This document shows, piece by piece, positions 45,598 to 59,033 of a stretch of 60,000 nt of DNA (the stretch's first letter is position 1; the number at the start of each line of letters is the position of its first letter). The stretch is from Owenia fusiformis (taxonomy: Eukaryota; Annelida; Polychaeta; Sabellida; Oweniidae). Position numbers and translations under genes: made by a program. The DNA lies in contig CAIIXF020000009.1 of assembly GCA_903813345.2 (NCBI GenBank), positions 23,091,759 to 23,151,758 on the forward strand, in the 5' to 3' direction. Under the pieces are notes generated by a model. The model was not told where the DNA came from, did no database searches, and was given only the letters and a program-made list of their open reading frames with translations.

Positions 45598-48500
45598 TCA
45601 GTCCACTTCTAAACTAGCCCGGCTAGTTGTTGCTATGGCACCAGTTTGTTGTGTCTGGTGCTTGATTTGTTGGCATAAAATCTTCTGTAAAGTCATAATC
45701 TCTGGTTTAAAAAGTGTCTTATTAGAGACATTAGCAAGTGCGAATGCTTCTGTTGCTTTGTTACTGTAGCTAATCATTGTGCTGATACTGGCAATATTCC
45801 TTACGCCCTGGAACATGGAGAACATACAATTGCATGTTTACAGTATTTTTGCAGCAAATTAACTTTCTAATTTGAGTAAGGTAGAGCTAATATCCAAAAT
45901 AAAGGAATTTATCTTCAATATGGCCTGTGATTCACATTTTGCTTTTAGAGTTTGTTTTTTTAAATTTCAATTTTTGTATACGTTTTTTAGACGATGAGAG
46001 ACTTTATTGTATATGTACCTGGTAAATTGATTTCTGAAGGTCCTGTGTGTCATACAAAGCTATCAAATAATCCTCAGTGACCTCCCAGTCCTGAAAGCAA
46101 TGCAACACATACATACATTCATACATATATTGTAGTACAATTTATTTTTGCCTTCATAATCCCATAATAAAGAAAATCATTCAAATGTTATAAAAAGTTT
46201 ATTTTCTAGCTTTGAAGTTCACACAAGTTGAACATTGCCTGAGTTTATGAAGCCCATGTTAGTGAAATATTTCAACCCATCTTTTAGCATGCACATGTTA
46301 AGACTACAAGGTGTCAATTGTAAGTAAAGAAGTCAATACCATTGCTAGATTCTCTGCCACAAAGAACAACTCAGTGAGGGCACGTACAACTGGTGACGTC
46401 ACTGTGCCCATATCTGAGGAAGTCTCACTACACTTCTTGTACAGCAACCATAAAGGTTTCAGCTCTCCAAGGTCAATGCAGAGTTTGCTGGCCCCACTAG
46501 ACCTACAACAAAGCAGAGAATATTCAGGGAGATCTACTTAGAAATGGGATATTAGATAAAATCAGATATACAAAGTCTAAAACAATAAATTGTACATAAA
46601 CTGAAAAAATTCATATCCCTGATTGACACCACTTTATGTTGCTTTTTTCTTTTGTTGAATTGGCCTTTTAGGAATTTCAATAATAAAAAATATACATTGA
46701 ATACATGTTATTGGGAGAAGTTGATGGAAGTTGTGTTTTAGAGAATGTTTTTAACAGGTGTCACCATTGGGTTGAATGTGCAATTGGAAGTCAATATAAT
46801 TTTTTTAACTGAACTTGGGAATGATTTTCCACAAACAGCCTCAACATTTTTAGTTCTTTAAACAATCGGCCTCCTAGCTTGTTTTAAAGAACACAGAGAT
46901 TCAACAATCTGACATACTTAAACTGCGTCTCCAGAATCTGAAGAAGCAGCTGAATAGTCTTGAGCCTATGTTGTCCTGTCTGCTTACATGCCACATACAC
47001 CAAACTACTCCACAGCTCATCAGTATGTAACAACCTACAAACAAATTACAGTACTTAATTTCAAAATCCACGACTCTTATGTCTACCCTTTGCATTCGTT
47101 TGACTTCACTTCTTAAAAGAGAGCTTCGTCTTCTGTAGTTTAACTAGACTCTGCACGCAGGGTACTTATGTCACATCTACATTAAATTCTTCAAAAAAAT
47201 AAATATGTTTAATAACATAATTGTAAAATTCAATCTTGCCTCGAGTTACTAGATGATGAGAGTAGAGCATTGAGGAGCATATATCCTGTGTCAAACCTGC
47301 CCACACATCCCCCTGTTACAGTGAACCTGTAGCCCCAGTCAGTGTTACTGCAGTCTGTTTGGAATATATAGTGAAGAGTGTCACCTGAAACAAACAAGAG
47401 TCACCTGTTAACAATAAAGGATAAAAGGCTCTGAGGAGCAAACCTTATACAAGTAACTGTAATTTGTAATTCAAAGTTTCTTGCACAAATGGTAATTTAA
47501 AGTTTCTCACATACGACTGGTTATTCAAAGTTCCTCACAAAAACCAGGTAATTCAAAGTTTTTCACACATTCTCTGTATTCAAAGTTTCTCTCACACACA
47601 TGGTAATTCAATATTTATCACACATAGATGGCAATCTAAAGTTTCTAACACATATCTGGTAATTCAGTTTCTCACACACCCTTGGTAATTCAAAGTTTCT
47701 CTCACACACCCTTGGTAATTCAAAGTTTCTAACACATATCTGGTAATTCAGTTTCTCACACACCCTTGGTAATTCAAAGTTTCTCACACATCCTTGGTTA
47801 TTCAAAGTTTCTCACACACCCTTGGTAATTCAAAGTTTCTCACACAGACCTAGTAATTCAGTTTTTACAGAATCCTGGTAATTCAAAGTTTCTTACACAT
47901 AACTGGAAAAAGTTTCTCACACATACCTGGTAATTCTAAGTTAGTCCACCTGCAGCTACTTCCACTAAAGACGTGCCTATCTTGAGTGCTGTCCTTTGAG
48001 CTAGACATAGTCAATTCATCACAGCCACTCTCAGTAGAGCATCTATAATATGTATATACTAGGTAACATTTAGAACATATTGTCCCATGTACAATACTAT
48101 AAGTTATTGAATGATTTGAAGTGCAATACAGGATATATTCTGCTCGAAAAATTCTGTAATGGAATGAGACGAAGTCGAGTGCCAATACAGAATATCGAGA
48201 CAGAATATATCCTGTATTGCACTTCAAATCATTCAATAATGTTTGTATCGTGTGATCCTCTGTATTGCTACTGAGATTGTCCACTCCGTACCAATATTTT
48301 CTTTATTGCGATGGAGATGATCAACGGGGACAATCTCAGTAGCAATTCAGATTGGTACAGGACAAGAACTGACCAATGAAAGGGCTTCATTTTACAGATC
48401 ATACGATAAACTGTAATATTTGTGAACAATGTGCCTCACATTTGATTATCTCAATATTACTAACCTGGAGTCAAATTTAATGCTAAGAAAAGAAGCTCCT

Positions 48501-51500
48501 GGAATCCTAATCGTTTCTTCAAACTTGAAATTGTTTTTATACTTGTGTTCCGATTCCTTGGTGATGGCAGCTAAGCTCACTTCCTCCATAAATTGGCAGG
48601 CTGTAGTTGCCATGACAACCAAACTATCAGGGTTGCTATGGTTAATCACATTTTGGACTACCTACATAAAAAATAATTTCACATTTAAAAGTGTTTAATT
48701 ATAGACTTTCAATTTACCCAAAATGCAACAGCATTAAAACATTACGTATGTCCATCAGACCTATTTAGTATCTTTAGTAACACTTTTTCAGAATGAAATA
48801 TTAGAATGCTGCCAAGGAAATGTTGTTTTAAGTATTTGGAGCAAAGATCAAAGTTCTTTATTTGAAAAGCATGGAAATGATTTTTTGTCACTATTAATAA
48901 TAATGATTTAGAGTTGAATTGTAGTTAGTGTTCTGAAAAGCATTTGTCTAAAAGAGTGAATATACCTTTTGAAATATAGTTTTACTTTCCGTGTTGTTCA
49001 AGAGGTCTAGTACGCAAGGTATCTGGCTGACTGTGTGACAGCCTAGTATGTCTGCACTGATAGCTTGGCAGGTTTTAGGCCAGTCTGCCAATAGAGCTTG
49101 CAACACTTGTCTAGCATAGAGTATGGACATAGCCAGGTTAACCTATGGAAATACAGATACAATATAAAAATCCAGAATAGCTCATCTTTACAATTTGCAC
49201 ATTTAATATGCATTTATTCCAGTGATTAAAATGTGAAGATTGGAATGTCAAAGGAATGTTTCAAAGTTCTTAACATTCTTTGTCTCACTATGGGTGTTTT
49301 AGTAGTCTATATACAGTGGATTGGTCTCTAGAATGAGCATACAGGAGTGCAAGCGGCAGCCAATATACTGATGGATCACCGCAACTACCACAAAGCCTTT
49401 GCGTCATATTCACGATATATTATGACTCATCACATCTTTACAACTCTCAATAGATGTCCCTCCCTTCTGTTTTACAACTCACCTTGCTGAGGAACTCCCT
49501 GGAGGCAGATTTTCCATGTTTCTCAAGCTCTTTCTTCAGCAGATCTGCGCTCCTGCTTCTCTTCTGCTTTAACATGTCCCCAGCTATATCATTATCAGCT
49601 GTTTGAATCAGTCGTTGACTCTCCTCTGAAGGCTCCTCAACCGCTTTCTCTAAGTTCCTAAGCAACAGACACTTAACCATTGCATTTCCTTTCATATTAG
49701 ACTAATTTCAATGATTATTGATACATTATGTATCCCAAAAACTTTTTTAACCACATCTTAGAGTGACATTTAAATAGATATATTTACCGTTTGCCCATGT
49801 TAATGAGAGTGTACTGCTGGATGCCCTGATCAATAATTTTGTCTCGCATATTCTCCTTCACAGGCTCTTTAATAGATTCTGCCCTACAATAATATGTATA
49901 GGTATCAAATGTATGTACGATTGTACGGTATAAACATATCACAACAGGCTTCATTTGTAATTTTTTGTGCCTGCTTGGACTGATTTGACTTCTCATTGAT
50001 TGCTAAATTTTCGAAAACTATTTATCAAATGCTATATCATGTGCAGTATAATTAGCGTTGAAATCTCATTGAATTGTCTTGTTTTAAATAAGATTTTTAG
50101 GAAATCTGCATAATCAACTATTAAGAACTTATCCAATGCCCAATCTATGTATTACTTTCTACAAGATTAAATTTTGATTTTCAGAGTCATGGATTCAATT
50201 CCAGGTGATTTTCACATTTTCAGCAATTTCTTGGGCTTAATCCCCATTGACACAATATTGAAAAATATCAAAGGCTCACATAACCGGCATATTCTACGAG
50301 AGCATGTTGAAACAACATACACAAAAAGATATTTCCAATACAAACTTACCATTTCTTAGCAAGGTCCTTAACTTCTTCAGATGGGGAGAATGTATCTCCT
50401 TCAACCAAGCTGAAATAAAATAAAAAAAATGGTTCAGGGGCCTCACCAGGATTTAAAAATAGATGAGGCAAAATTAATTAGGTGAGGCAAAAAATGAGGC
50501 AATAAAATAAGGCAACAAAATACTCTCAGTCTCATCAGCCTTCATTTTTATGGTTTTAATTTAAATATCCAATAACCTGTCTAATGCCTGGCTATGACTT
50601 TAAATAAAAGTACTCTTTAACATACCCATGTACATAGGTGTCAAATAAATTAATTTTTAGAGTATCCTAATATGGTACAGTGAAACCTGTAAAGTGGAAC
50701 ACCTCTAGAAGTGGAACATCTCTGTTAGTGGAACACTTTTCAGTGTCCTAAGACCAATTGACTTAATGTTAAAAAACCTCTTTAAGTGGAACAGCTCCCA
50801 AGTGGAACACTTTTAGAGGTACCAAAGGTGTTCCACTTGGACAGGTTTACTGTATTACCATTCATGTATTGCACGTAGTACATCATTAGCGTTGCCATGT
50901 ATCTCATAAAGAGCTCTCAACTCAGGATATGACACTGAACAATGTTCCAGCATTGCCTGAAAGTTAAACATACACAAATTCATCAAAATCAATGAAAGTT
51001 CTGTCTGTAATCAAGGCTTGTTAACACATATATAAAGAACCAAAAAAGTGAAATCACAAAATTCAACATTTCAAAACATGTTATAAGTGGTAAATCAATG
51101 CCTACACAAAATGTAAATAAACAATATTTGTACTTCTTGACAACTGAACTTTTGCATTTTTTGCAAAATTTATGACTGATAAGACAGGAAATATAACATG
51201 GACTGCTTTTTAAGTAAAAAATATTATGTGTAAGCAAACTGTACCTGGAAGCAGAGTCTATCTGTGTCATCCAGGCCTTCCCAATCACAGGTCAGTGGTT
51301 TGGGGGTGGGGCTAGGGGTGGCGGGACTGGAGGAGACCAGACTAGGGGGCTCATCATCATCAGCCCCTGGGAGACCTGCCTCATCTACTGCTGTGTCAGG
51401 ACTATCATTCGACTCAGACTTCTCATGTGTGTAGAGCATCAGAGACAGAATCTGGAACATGCATGTTAATAAGAAGGGGTTAAATGGCGCAAATACAAAG

Positions 51501-54276
51501 ATGTTATTCCTACTGTTGCAGTTATTTTGGGGGATTTTATTCTTCAGTACACTGGATAATGATTTCCAAAGAGAAATGGGACTAAACAATAGAATTAGAA
51601 CACACGACAGTATTCTAAACCCCTTTATTGCAACTCACCTCCAAGTCCTTGAGAAGCCACTGTGAGCTAAAGCCAGTTCCTTGTCCTGCTAAATACACCA
51701 AGTTCTGAATGAACTGGCTGCTAAACACTTCCTCAGTGACACATCCCATAATGTCCCCAGAACCAAATGAGTTTAATAAGGCCTTCAATGCCAATGATAA
51801 CACCCATAGGTTTTCAACATTTGTAGTCTCCTCTGAAAAATGGATATGTAATGAAACCACAATGACACGAGGGAAAATCTTAAAAGGAAAAATAGGAAAA
51901 TTTTATAAGACTTGACGAAGAATCACGATTTCAAATAATTCTCAAGTTAAACCTAGAAGATGGAGAAAATAATCATATGTTGAAAGTACCAGTCAGTATT
52001 TCTTGAAAAAGGCTGTACATTTACTATATAAAAATATAAATGAAACACATACCTTTTTTAAGTTTGCTGATGATATCTTGAATTACAGCAATAAATGATG
52101 AAAGATGCTGCTGATCCAAGATATTCAAGTCATAAGTTACACAGTCGATGTATTCATCATTCAACTGAAATATTCAAGTCATTCAATATAAAGTCAATGT
52201 ATTCATCATTCAACTGAAACATTCAAGTCATTCAATAAAATCAATATATTCATCTTTCAACTGAAATATTCAAGTCATTCTATATAAAGTTAATGTATTC
52301 ATCATTCAACTGAAACATTCAAGTCATTCTATATAGAGTCAATGTATTCATCATTCAACTGAAACATTCAGGTCATTCAATGCAAAGTCAATGTATTCAT
52401 CATTCAACTGAAACATTCAAGTCATTCTATATAGAGTCAATGTATTCATCATTCAACTGAAACATTCAGGTCATTCAATGCAAAGTCAATGTATTCATCA
52501 TTCAACTGAAACATTCAAGTCATTCGATATAAACTCGATGTATTCCTCATTCAACTGAAACATTCAAGTCATTCAATATGGAGTCAATGTATTCATCATT
52601 CAACTGAAGTATTCAAGTCATTCAATATAAAGTCAATGTTTTCCTCATTCAACTGAAACATTCAAGTCATTCAATATGGAGTCAATGTATTCATCATTCA
52701 ACTAAAATATTCAAGTCATTCAATATAAAGTCAATGTATTCATCATTCAACTGAAACATTCAAGTCATTCAATAAAATCAATGTATTCATCTTTCAACTG
52801 AAATATTCAAGTCATTCAATATAGAGTCAATGTTTTCATCATTCAACTGAAACATTCAAGTCATTCAATATAAAGTCAATGTATTCATCATTCATCTGAA
52901 ACATTCAAGTCATTCAATATAGAGTCAATGTATTCATCATTCATCTGAAATATTCAAGTCATTCAATATAAAGTCAATGTTTTCATCATTCAACTGAAAC
53001 ATTCAAGTAATTCAATATAAAGTCAATGTTTTCATCATTCAACTGAAACATTCAAGTCATTCAATATAAAGTCAATGTATTCATCATTCAACTGAAACAT
53101 TCAAGTCATTCAATATGGAGTCAATGTATTCATCATTCAACTGAAATATTCAAGTCATTCAATATAAAGTCAATGTATTCATCATTCAACTGAAACATTC
53201 AAGTCATTCAATAAAATCAATGTATTCATCTTTCAACTGAAATATTAAAGTCATTCAATATAGAGTCAATGTTTTCATCATTCAACTGAAACATTCAAGT
53301 CATTCAATATAAAGTCAATGTATTCATCATTCAACTGAAACATTCAAGTCATTCAATAAAATCAATGTATTCATCTTTCAACTGAAATATTCAAGTCATT
53401 CAATATAGAGTCAATGTTTTCATCATTCAACTGAAACATTCAAGTCATTCAATATAAAGTCAATGTATTCATCATTCATCTGAAACATTCAAGTCATTCA
53501 ATATAGAGTCAATGTATTCATCATTCATCTGAAATATTCAAGTCATTCAATATAAAGTCAATGTTTTCATCATTCAACTGAAACATTCAAGTCATTCAAT
53601 ATAAAGTCAATGTTTTCATCATTCAACTGAAACATTCAAGTCATTCAATATAAAGTCAATGTATTCATCATTCATCTGAAATATTCAAGTCATTCTATAT
53701 AAAGTTAATGTATTCCTCATTCAACTGAAACATTCAAGTCATTCAATATAAAGTCAATGTATTCATCATTCAATCGAAATATTCAAGATTTTTCAATGTA
53801 AAGTAGATGACTCCATCATTCAATTGAAACATTTGAGATTTTCAATATGTAAAGTAGAGACTTCATCATTCAATTGAGATATTCAAGATTTTCAATATAA
53901 AGTAGACGATTGGGTCTCAGCATTCCATGATTTTACCATAATTGTCACCTCTCGACAAAATACTTTGTATAAAGAGAAATATTATAGTAATGTTGTCAAA
54001 TTGTATCCTCAAAGTCAAGTGTATGGGTTGGAATTTTTGCAATGACGCATTGGGCATTTAATATTTCACCCATAAAGCAACAAAGATGTGTGTTTGTGTC
54101 AGATACGTTACATAAATAAATATACAATGTATAAATAAGTTTACCGTGTGTCTTTTCCGAGATCTCTTGTCCACAATCAAGGTACCATGACGATCTGGGA
54201 AGTGTTTTAAAACTACACCATCTTTGACATCTGATCCATTTTCATTGTATTTAACATGGGTGCCAATGGACAACAC
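45598..54276 (-). CDS. ZZEF1-like protein, C-terminal 756 residues, copy B
   Basis: The same 16 exons as copy A, in transcript order: 54145-54276, 52053-52164, 51639-51832, 51245-51451, 50859-50956, 50350-50409, 49788-49883, 49483-49657, 48966-49142, 48465-48661, 47927-48042, 47240-47384, 46918-47034, 46340-46502, 46019-46090 and 45598-45807 (stop). All exon lengths equal those of copy A, and I saw only a few amino-acid changes: Arg to Cys in GRVTEE, Thr to Ser in KTIYQ, Asn to Ser in MINYSNK. The first visible exon is phase 0 and needs upstream exons, expected beyond 60,000 on the - strand. This copy is therefore the better candidate for the functional 3' end of the gene. Function by family: ZZEF1 members are large ZZ-finger/EF-hand proteins that read histone H3 tails; their C-terminus has no known enzymatic motif. 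Confidence 0.77.
47240..47384 (-). CDS. ZZEF1-like exon with WGYRFTVTGG core (copy B)
   Basis: Encodes DTLHYIFQTDCSNTDWGYRF and TVTGG, a CUB-like beta-strand pattern with conserved Asp, Cys and Trp-Gly-Tyr that is the most recognisable stretch of this gene. It ends with the GC donor (AG|GCAAGA). The equivalent exon in copy A is 20,186-20,330. Confidence 0.8.
47458..47926. repeat. Minisatellite of the exon-end/5' splice site, copy B (expanded)
   Basis: About 16 units versus about 11 in copy A, directly downstream (on the - strand) of the exon ending at 47,927. Units read GAATTACCAAGGGTGTGTGA or GAATTACCAGATATGTGTTA plus GAAACTTT. An open frame on the - strand (47,608-47,805) repeats NFELPRVCEKL, an echo of the coding end. 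Confidence 0.85.
48114..48239. repeat. Hairpin in ZZEF1-like intron, copy B
   Basis: Homologue of 20,898-21,033. The outer arms are still nearly perfect (TTATTGAATGATTTGAAGTG paired with its complement). The loop differs (TGGAATGAGACGAAGTCGAG), so the arms are better conserved than the loop. Confidence 0.85.
50676..50854. mobile_element. MITE abutting a 5' splice site, copy B
   Basis: Homologue of 23,543-23,706. It is longer by one GTGGAACACCTCTAGAA repeat. The same TACAGTAAACCTG end forms donor bases +5 onward of the exon at 50,859-50,956. Confidence 0.8.
52165..53900. repeat. ~34-unit array of 3' splice-site repeats, copy B
   Basis: About 34 units of ~49 bp run continuously upstream (on the - strand) of the exon at 52,053-52,164. 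On the - strand a unit reads GACTTGAATGTTTCAG, then TTGAATGATGAATACATTGA, then CTTTATATTGAAT: it copies the exon's acceptor and first codons. Nearly every unit keeps TTTCAG. Variants (AATAAAATC deletion units, TTTTCATC, TCATCTG) recur in blocks of several units, showing higher-order duplication (52,700-53,300 against 53,300-53,700). Confidence 0.92.
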
Positions 54277-54629
54277 CTGAAGAAAAAAAGAAAGAGGATA
54301 TTATTTATATTAAACATATATTTAACTTTGAATGGATTTAACATTTGAGTTTCAGCAATGTTAGCAATTTTTTTATAATTTTTAATAACATGGAATGAGG
54401 CATCAAAACATAACAGACCACACATTTCATTGGCCAAACCACAAACAATTCAAGATACACAAGTCTCTTTTGTGTAAAGTATGACTGTATTTTCCATATG
54501 ATATTGCACTGTGGTCCTTTAATTGCTTATTTTTTTAGGTTTTATTGACAGAGAAAAAAAGTGAAATGGACTTTTGTTTTTTATAAAATTCATTCAAATA
54601 TACAAGTTAATTAAATCACGGTGTTATAC

Positions 54630-55850
54630 CATGACGGTTACGCCACCTCTGAAAATGAGGTTGGACAGCTACGTTCACTGATTTATCCAATAAAATGGCC
54701 GCAATGGAAGAGAAAACTAAGGTTGGTACATTATTTTCTACTACTGTGTATCAATGAAAGGATGAACGATTTATGTAAGCGTTGCATTCGGTGATGCATT
54801 CAGTAATGTATATTTTGAACGTAGTCTTTACAAATTGATGCCCGGGGATAACATGAAATAAGAAAAAAACTGTCGAGTTTGAAATTCAAAACTACACAAA
54901 AATTTAGTAATTTGTTTATTTTTGTTGTTAGGGCATGGTCTACATTGCCTAAAAACATTGTGGTATATAGATGTAACCTACATACGAACATACAAAGCCA
55001 ATTGAGCATTGGAAACCACGTAATATGTTCTACTTAAGCCATGATAATGTATTTTGAGTTTGCGGTAACGTAAAAAATTGATGGGCGGTTACGCGAACCT
55101 GATTCAAATATGAAACCCCGATTCATTGTTGTGAATTTTGTCATTTTCATCAGGTCTTGATCGTAGATCTTCTTTTGCCTCTTCATTGCTATCTTTTACA
55201 CTTTCATCGGTTTCATATATAAAACAAGCGACAGTTTTTTTCCTTGCCTTATAGAGGCTGAAACAAGAGCGTCTCTTGCGAGTCCTGAAAACAAATATAG
55301 GAAATTCAATATTCCATTTCTTACCCATTATAACAATAACATGGATAGAGGCTATCAGATCTAGCAACTTGACTTGACAGATCTACATGCATGTAACCGT
55401 CCGCTTAATATCTTATGTTCAACTAATACAATATGTTACCGTCCATAGAATTCGATAGAAGTCATACATAGTCGTCTAATGACATTGCATTTGAAACCTT
55501 ATTATTTACGATATACACCATGTTTCTGTTCTGGATTTGTCATTTTATGCCTTGTTTATACACAGTTTACTTACAGTTTATATTTTGAGTGGCTCTGAGG
55601 CATATGTACTGAGAAAACACGAGAATGGACCAAAAATTATAAACTTGGATATCTCAGTCGGTAGGTTTATAGCTTATATTCTGTTTCTTGTAGACCACCT
55701 GGCAGATTTGACCCAGTCTTTATAACCATCCATATATACGTCACTGAATGGAACTAGTTTAAAAGGAAATCTTATCTGTGAATATTGCCTGCAGGCGAGA
55801 AAGAGGACATGCTGCCTTTCCCATCCGCCATTTTTTGTTATCGCTACCGC
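54630..55850. promoter_or_regulatory. Possible divergent promoter region, copy B
   Basis: Homologue of 26,200-27,420. All GGTTACG-like sites are kept (one has a C to T change, giving CATGTAACCGTCC), as are both ATG-containing start-like sequences. No gene could be assembled from it. Confidence 0.25.
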
Positions 55851-55859
55851 AAAATTTTG

Positions 55860-57231
55860 CAAATCGCCTTTAAGTACCCGTCATGCTATAACACCGTGTA
55901 AATGCCTACTTGAGTATCCATCTGACATTATTATTGCATAAGTCAATGAGCTAATAAATAACAAAACAAAACAAAACAAATAAGGTACAGTACTTTAAGC
56001 AGTGATCTCCCCGGCATTTAAGCAAATGGGCGCAGCACCCACCTGAGAGTTTGAAAATAGGCTTGCACCCACCTGAAAATCCATTTGCACCCACTTGAAA
56101 ATGAGAAAAATCATGAAACATTGGCATATTTTGACCAATTTTGTTCTGAATTGTGAAAATCAAAATTTTGCACCTACTTGAGAAAAAATTCTGGAGAGAT
56201 CACTGTTAAGAATACAACTTAGGTATAAAACCTGTAAAGTGGAACACCTCCATATTAAAGTAGCCTAGAACATATTTCAATAACTTTATTCTTCATGCAA
56301 AATTAACATCTCTAAGTGAAATATTCTCATGCACGAAAGTTTTACTGTATGTACTTAAATGATGATTTATTTGAGTATTTTCAATAATGAGGCTAGCTCA
56401 GTATGACCCAGACATAGAAGAGATCCCAATAACAGTGAAGTGGGCTTACAAGTTGAACAACCTCTTTGGATCTGAAAAAATCATAACATGACACCATGAC
56501 ACTCAGTTAAAGCACCATCTTAAGCTAGAAACACAAGAGTATCAGGAAACCCAAATGAACAAAACAAGAGTTGTCTTATCAAAAGAGAGCTTTCGATATA
56601 AGCTATTTGGTAAACTTTAATGTAAACTTGTACTTGTACATAAAAATACATGGTGTTACATAACGAGGGGTACTAGTTGAAAATCTCTGGATGTCGGATG
56701 TAATATAACGTTCAAGTGCAAACCATATGTAACTTTTAAAATGTATTTATTATCACATGTGTGAGATGTCTTGATCTAAAATGAAATAGGAATTCCTATA
56801 TGATATATACATGATAGGCTTATCTTATCTTAAATCGACTTTGGAGATGAACATTATGAAACACCCTGTACAAATACTGGAGAGAGTTTGTTATGCAACC
56901 AAATGCCTCGTTCCAGGAATTGCTAGCACAGATTGGTATGATTAGTGTATCAAATTGGTAGTCGAAGTGTTTGATTTGATACTTTTACATATTCAATCTA
57001 TTGATTTTAAATAGGGGTCACAGCTTATTCGTAGACATACAATGTGTCTGTTACGGTTTATGTGTAGAACCAATTTATAAGTTAACCATCATCGTGTATA
57101 TGCCTTTTTATACGTTCTAAACTTATATCTCAACTTTAACTTTAATAAGAACTGATTCAGATATAATTCACCCGTTCATTTGATGAACCACATTAAAGGG
57201 TCTTGTTTGTAAAACACCACGCCTCAAGCAT
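55860..57231. other. Non-coding part of copy B, including the empty transposon site
   Basis: Contains TTAAGAATACAACTTAGG at 56,206, the uninterrupted target of the 4-kb transposon, and a fragment of the GTGGAACACCTCC repeat at 56,226-56,350. No exon was recognised. Confidence 0.6.
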
Positions 57232-57494
57232 TGTTAATATACAGATTACAATGATATGTGCGACTGATATTACATTCACAGTCACTGATTGATGTAGGAG
57301 ATTTACTACAGGGAAACAATTTATGTCAACTGGGTACAATTCATGAAAATCAATTTCAAATTGATTTAGCGTGACAAGACCCTTTAAAATACAAGTTTAC
57401 ATATACGTTTTCGAAACAACTTTTGTCGAAAGCTTTAGAATATAGGGTACAGTGTTTCTAATAGTATAATATCGTCATTACAAAGGGCAATATT

Positions 57495-57639
57495 AAACAA
57501 ATACTGGATGATCAGGAGCTGGATATGGCAGAATACCTATTCGAGAAAAAATATTCGGCGAGGCGGCAGCCGAGCCCAATATTTTTTCGAGGATAGGTAT
57601 TCTGGCCATATCCAGCTCCTGATCATCCAGTATTTGTTT
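57495..57639. repeat. Long near-perfect hairpin with ~60-bp arms
   Basis: AAACAAATACTGGATGATCA plus GGAGCTGGATATGGC and its continuation pair with the right arm ending at 57,639, with only a few mismatches. The short GC-rich centre is GGCGAGGCGGCAGCCGAGCC. Confidence 0.9.
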
Positions 57640-58133
57640 TATTATGCACCTCCCAATCAAAGTTAAGTGGAGTACTTACTGGAGTACAGGCTTAAACTGT
57701 CGTTTAGTTGACATTATTTTGACATTTATTTATTTTTTCTTTCAAAACTCAGACGACTTCCGGCCAGTTTATTCGCTACACTGGACAAAAATATTTGCCC
57801 CGGGAATTTAATTTTTATTTATTCGAGACGTTCTTGCAGAATTATATGTAACTTTTGAATGATAAGGGTAATTGTGATTGATTAAGTGCATTTTTTTCTT
57901 CTATTTTCCGCCAGTTTCAGATGTAAGCTTTAAGTAGTACTCCAGTTATTAAGAAATAAAACTCTGAAGTGGGAATGTTGCAAAAACATTGAAAAAATAT
58001 CCGACCCTTTTTCTCGAAAGGGTCAGATATTAAAAAAATATCCGTCAGTTTTCAGAAAAGAGCAGAGTATTGCCAAATTACAAGCAACTAAGAACCAATC
58101 AGATTTGAGTATTTTAATGAGGTGCATAATAAA
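57638..58133. mobile_element. MITE with TTTATTATGCACCTC termini
   Basis: Exact 15-bp inverted termini (TTTATTATGCACCTC at 57,638, GAGGTGCATAATAAA ending at 58,133) enclose 496 bp without a transposase. The element overlaps the end of the hairpin at 57,495-57,639 by two bases, so the two may be one composite unit. Confidence 0.7.
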
Positions 58134-58689
58134 GTGAAATATTGGACCGAGGGCTAAAGGCACTAGCACTAATACTCCTAGAACAGGTTGACAAGGTGGT
58201 AATAATATCAATTCTGAATATTTCATGAATGAATAACAGAAGACAGGTTAAAATGAAGGCATACTTTGGATGGTTAGTTTGATTTTTAGATGCATGCTAA
58301 ATGCAATCCTTTGATTTGAATATGCATGATAACCATACAGAATTCCAGATTTCTAAACCTAGATCTCTCATTCCTCCTTTTCGGATAACTTTTTAACTAA
58401 AATACTTTGCACACAAGGTACACAGCTATTTTGAAAATAAAATTCTTTGTATACAAGGCATATGAACAAGTGGGACCTACATATAATTGAGTTATAATGG
58501 ATGAATAGATAGACTGAAGGAGGGCTTCAAAATATCAAAACTAAACTTTAACCAAAATAACAAATGTGCCTGCAACCCAAAAAAACAAAAAAAAACAGAT
58601 ATCCAGGAATCAAACCCAATTCATTTGGCTCTGTAGGATTTGTCCAAATGTGGTTCTGATCATGTGTTCCTACTTTATAAGAAAGGCAC

Positions 58690-59033
58690 CTAAAAATTAA
58701 TTCCAGCTAAGGACAGCATGAGGATTAGTGAAACCACCATGTACACTGCTTCTTGAGGAAAAGTGGGAATAGAAAAGCCATACTACTAAACTAATGTGAA
58801 AAGCAGCGAAACAAAGTAACACTAAATGTTTTTCAAAAAGGAGTGGAAAACAAAGTTGCTCCGCAGAATGCACATACAGGTTGCTATGGCCACCATACAA
58901 GAAATATTTTTATGTTAAATAATGAGAGTAATCTAGCAAAATGGAGCTTATATCTTAATTTGTGAATTTCATATTGTTTCCTTACAAATAAACATTTTAG
59001 AGCATAATTATCATTGCTTATGGGACACCCTGT
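58690..59033 (-). mobile_element. Fragment of an ACAGGGTGTCCC-terminal element, reversed
   Basis: It ends with GGGACACCCTGT at 59,022-59,033. Read on the - strand from that end it has TCATTGATAATTATGCTCT-like sequence, then GGTGGCCATAGCAACCTG and TGCTCCGC-type words in the opposite order. The same words, in opposite orientation, occur from 59,612 onward. Confidence 0.55.

Larger units (their letters stand above)
57232..58385. mobile_element. ~1.15-kb insertion private to copy B
   Basis: The sequence between CCTCAAGCATTG (57,230) and the shared TTTTTAACTAAAATACTTTG (58,388) is missing from copy A, where the two flanks are joined by a few bases. It contains a strong hairpin and a 15-bp TIR element (separate entries). 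Confidence 0.7.

Noticed and set aside
47608-47805. 65-codon frame with repeated NFELPRVCEKL peptides
   Set aside because: It is the translated donor-site minisatellite in an intron, not an exon.
52165-53900. Regularly spaced repeats considered as a CRISPR array
   Set aside because: The units are contiguous, without unique spacers, and derive from an exon boundary in a eukaryotic gene.
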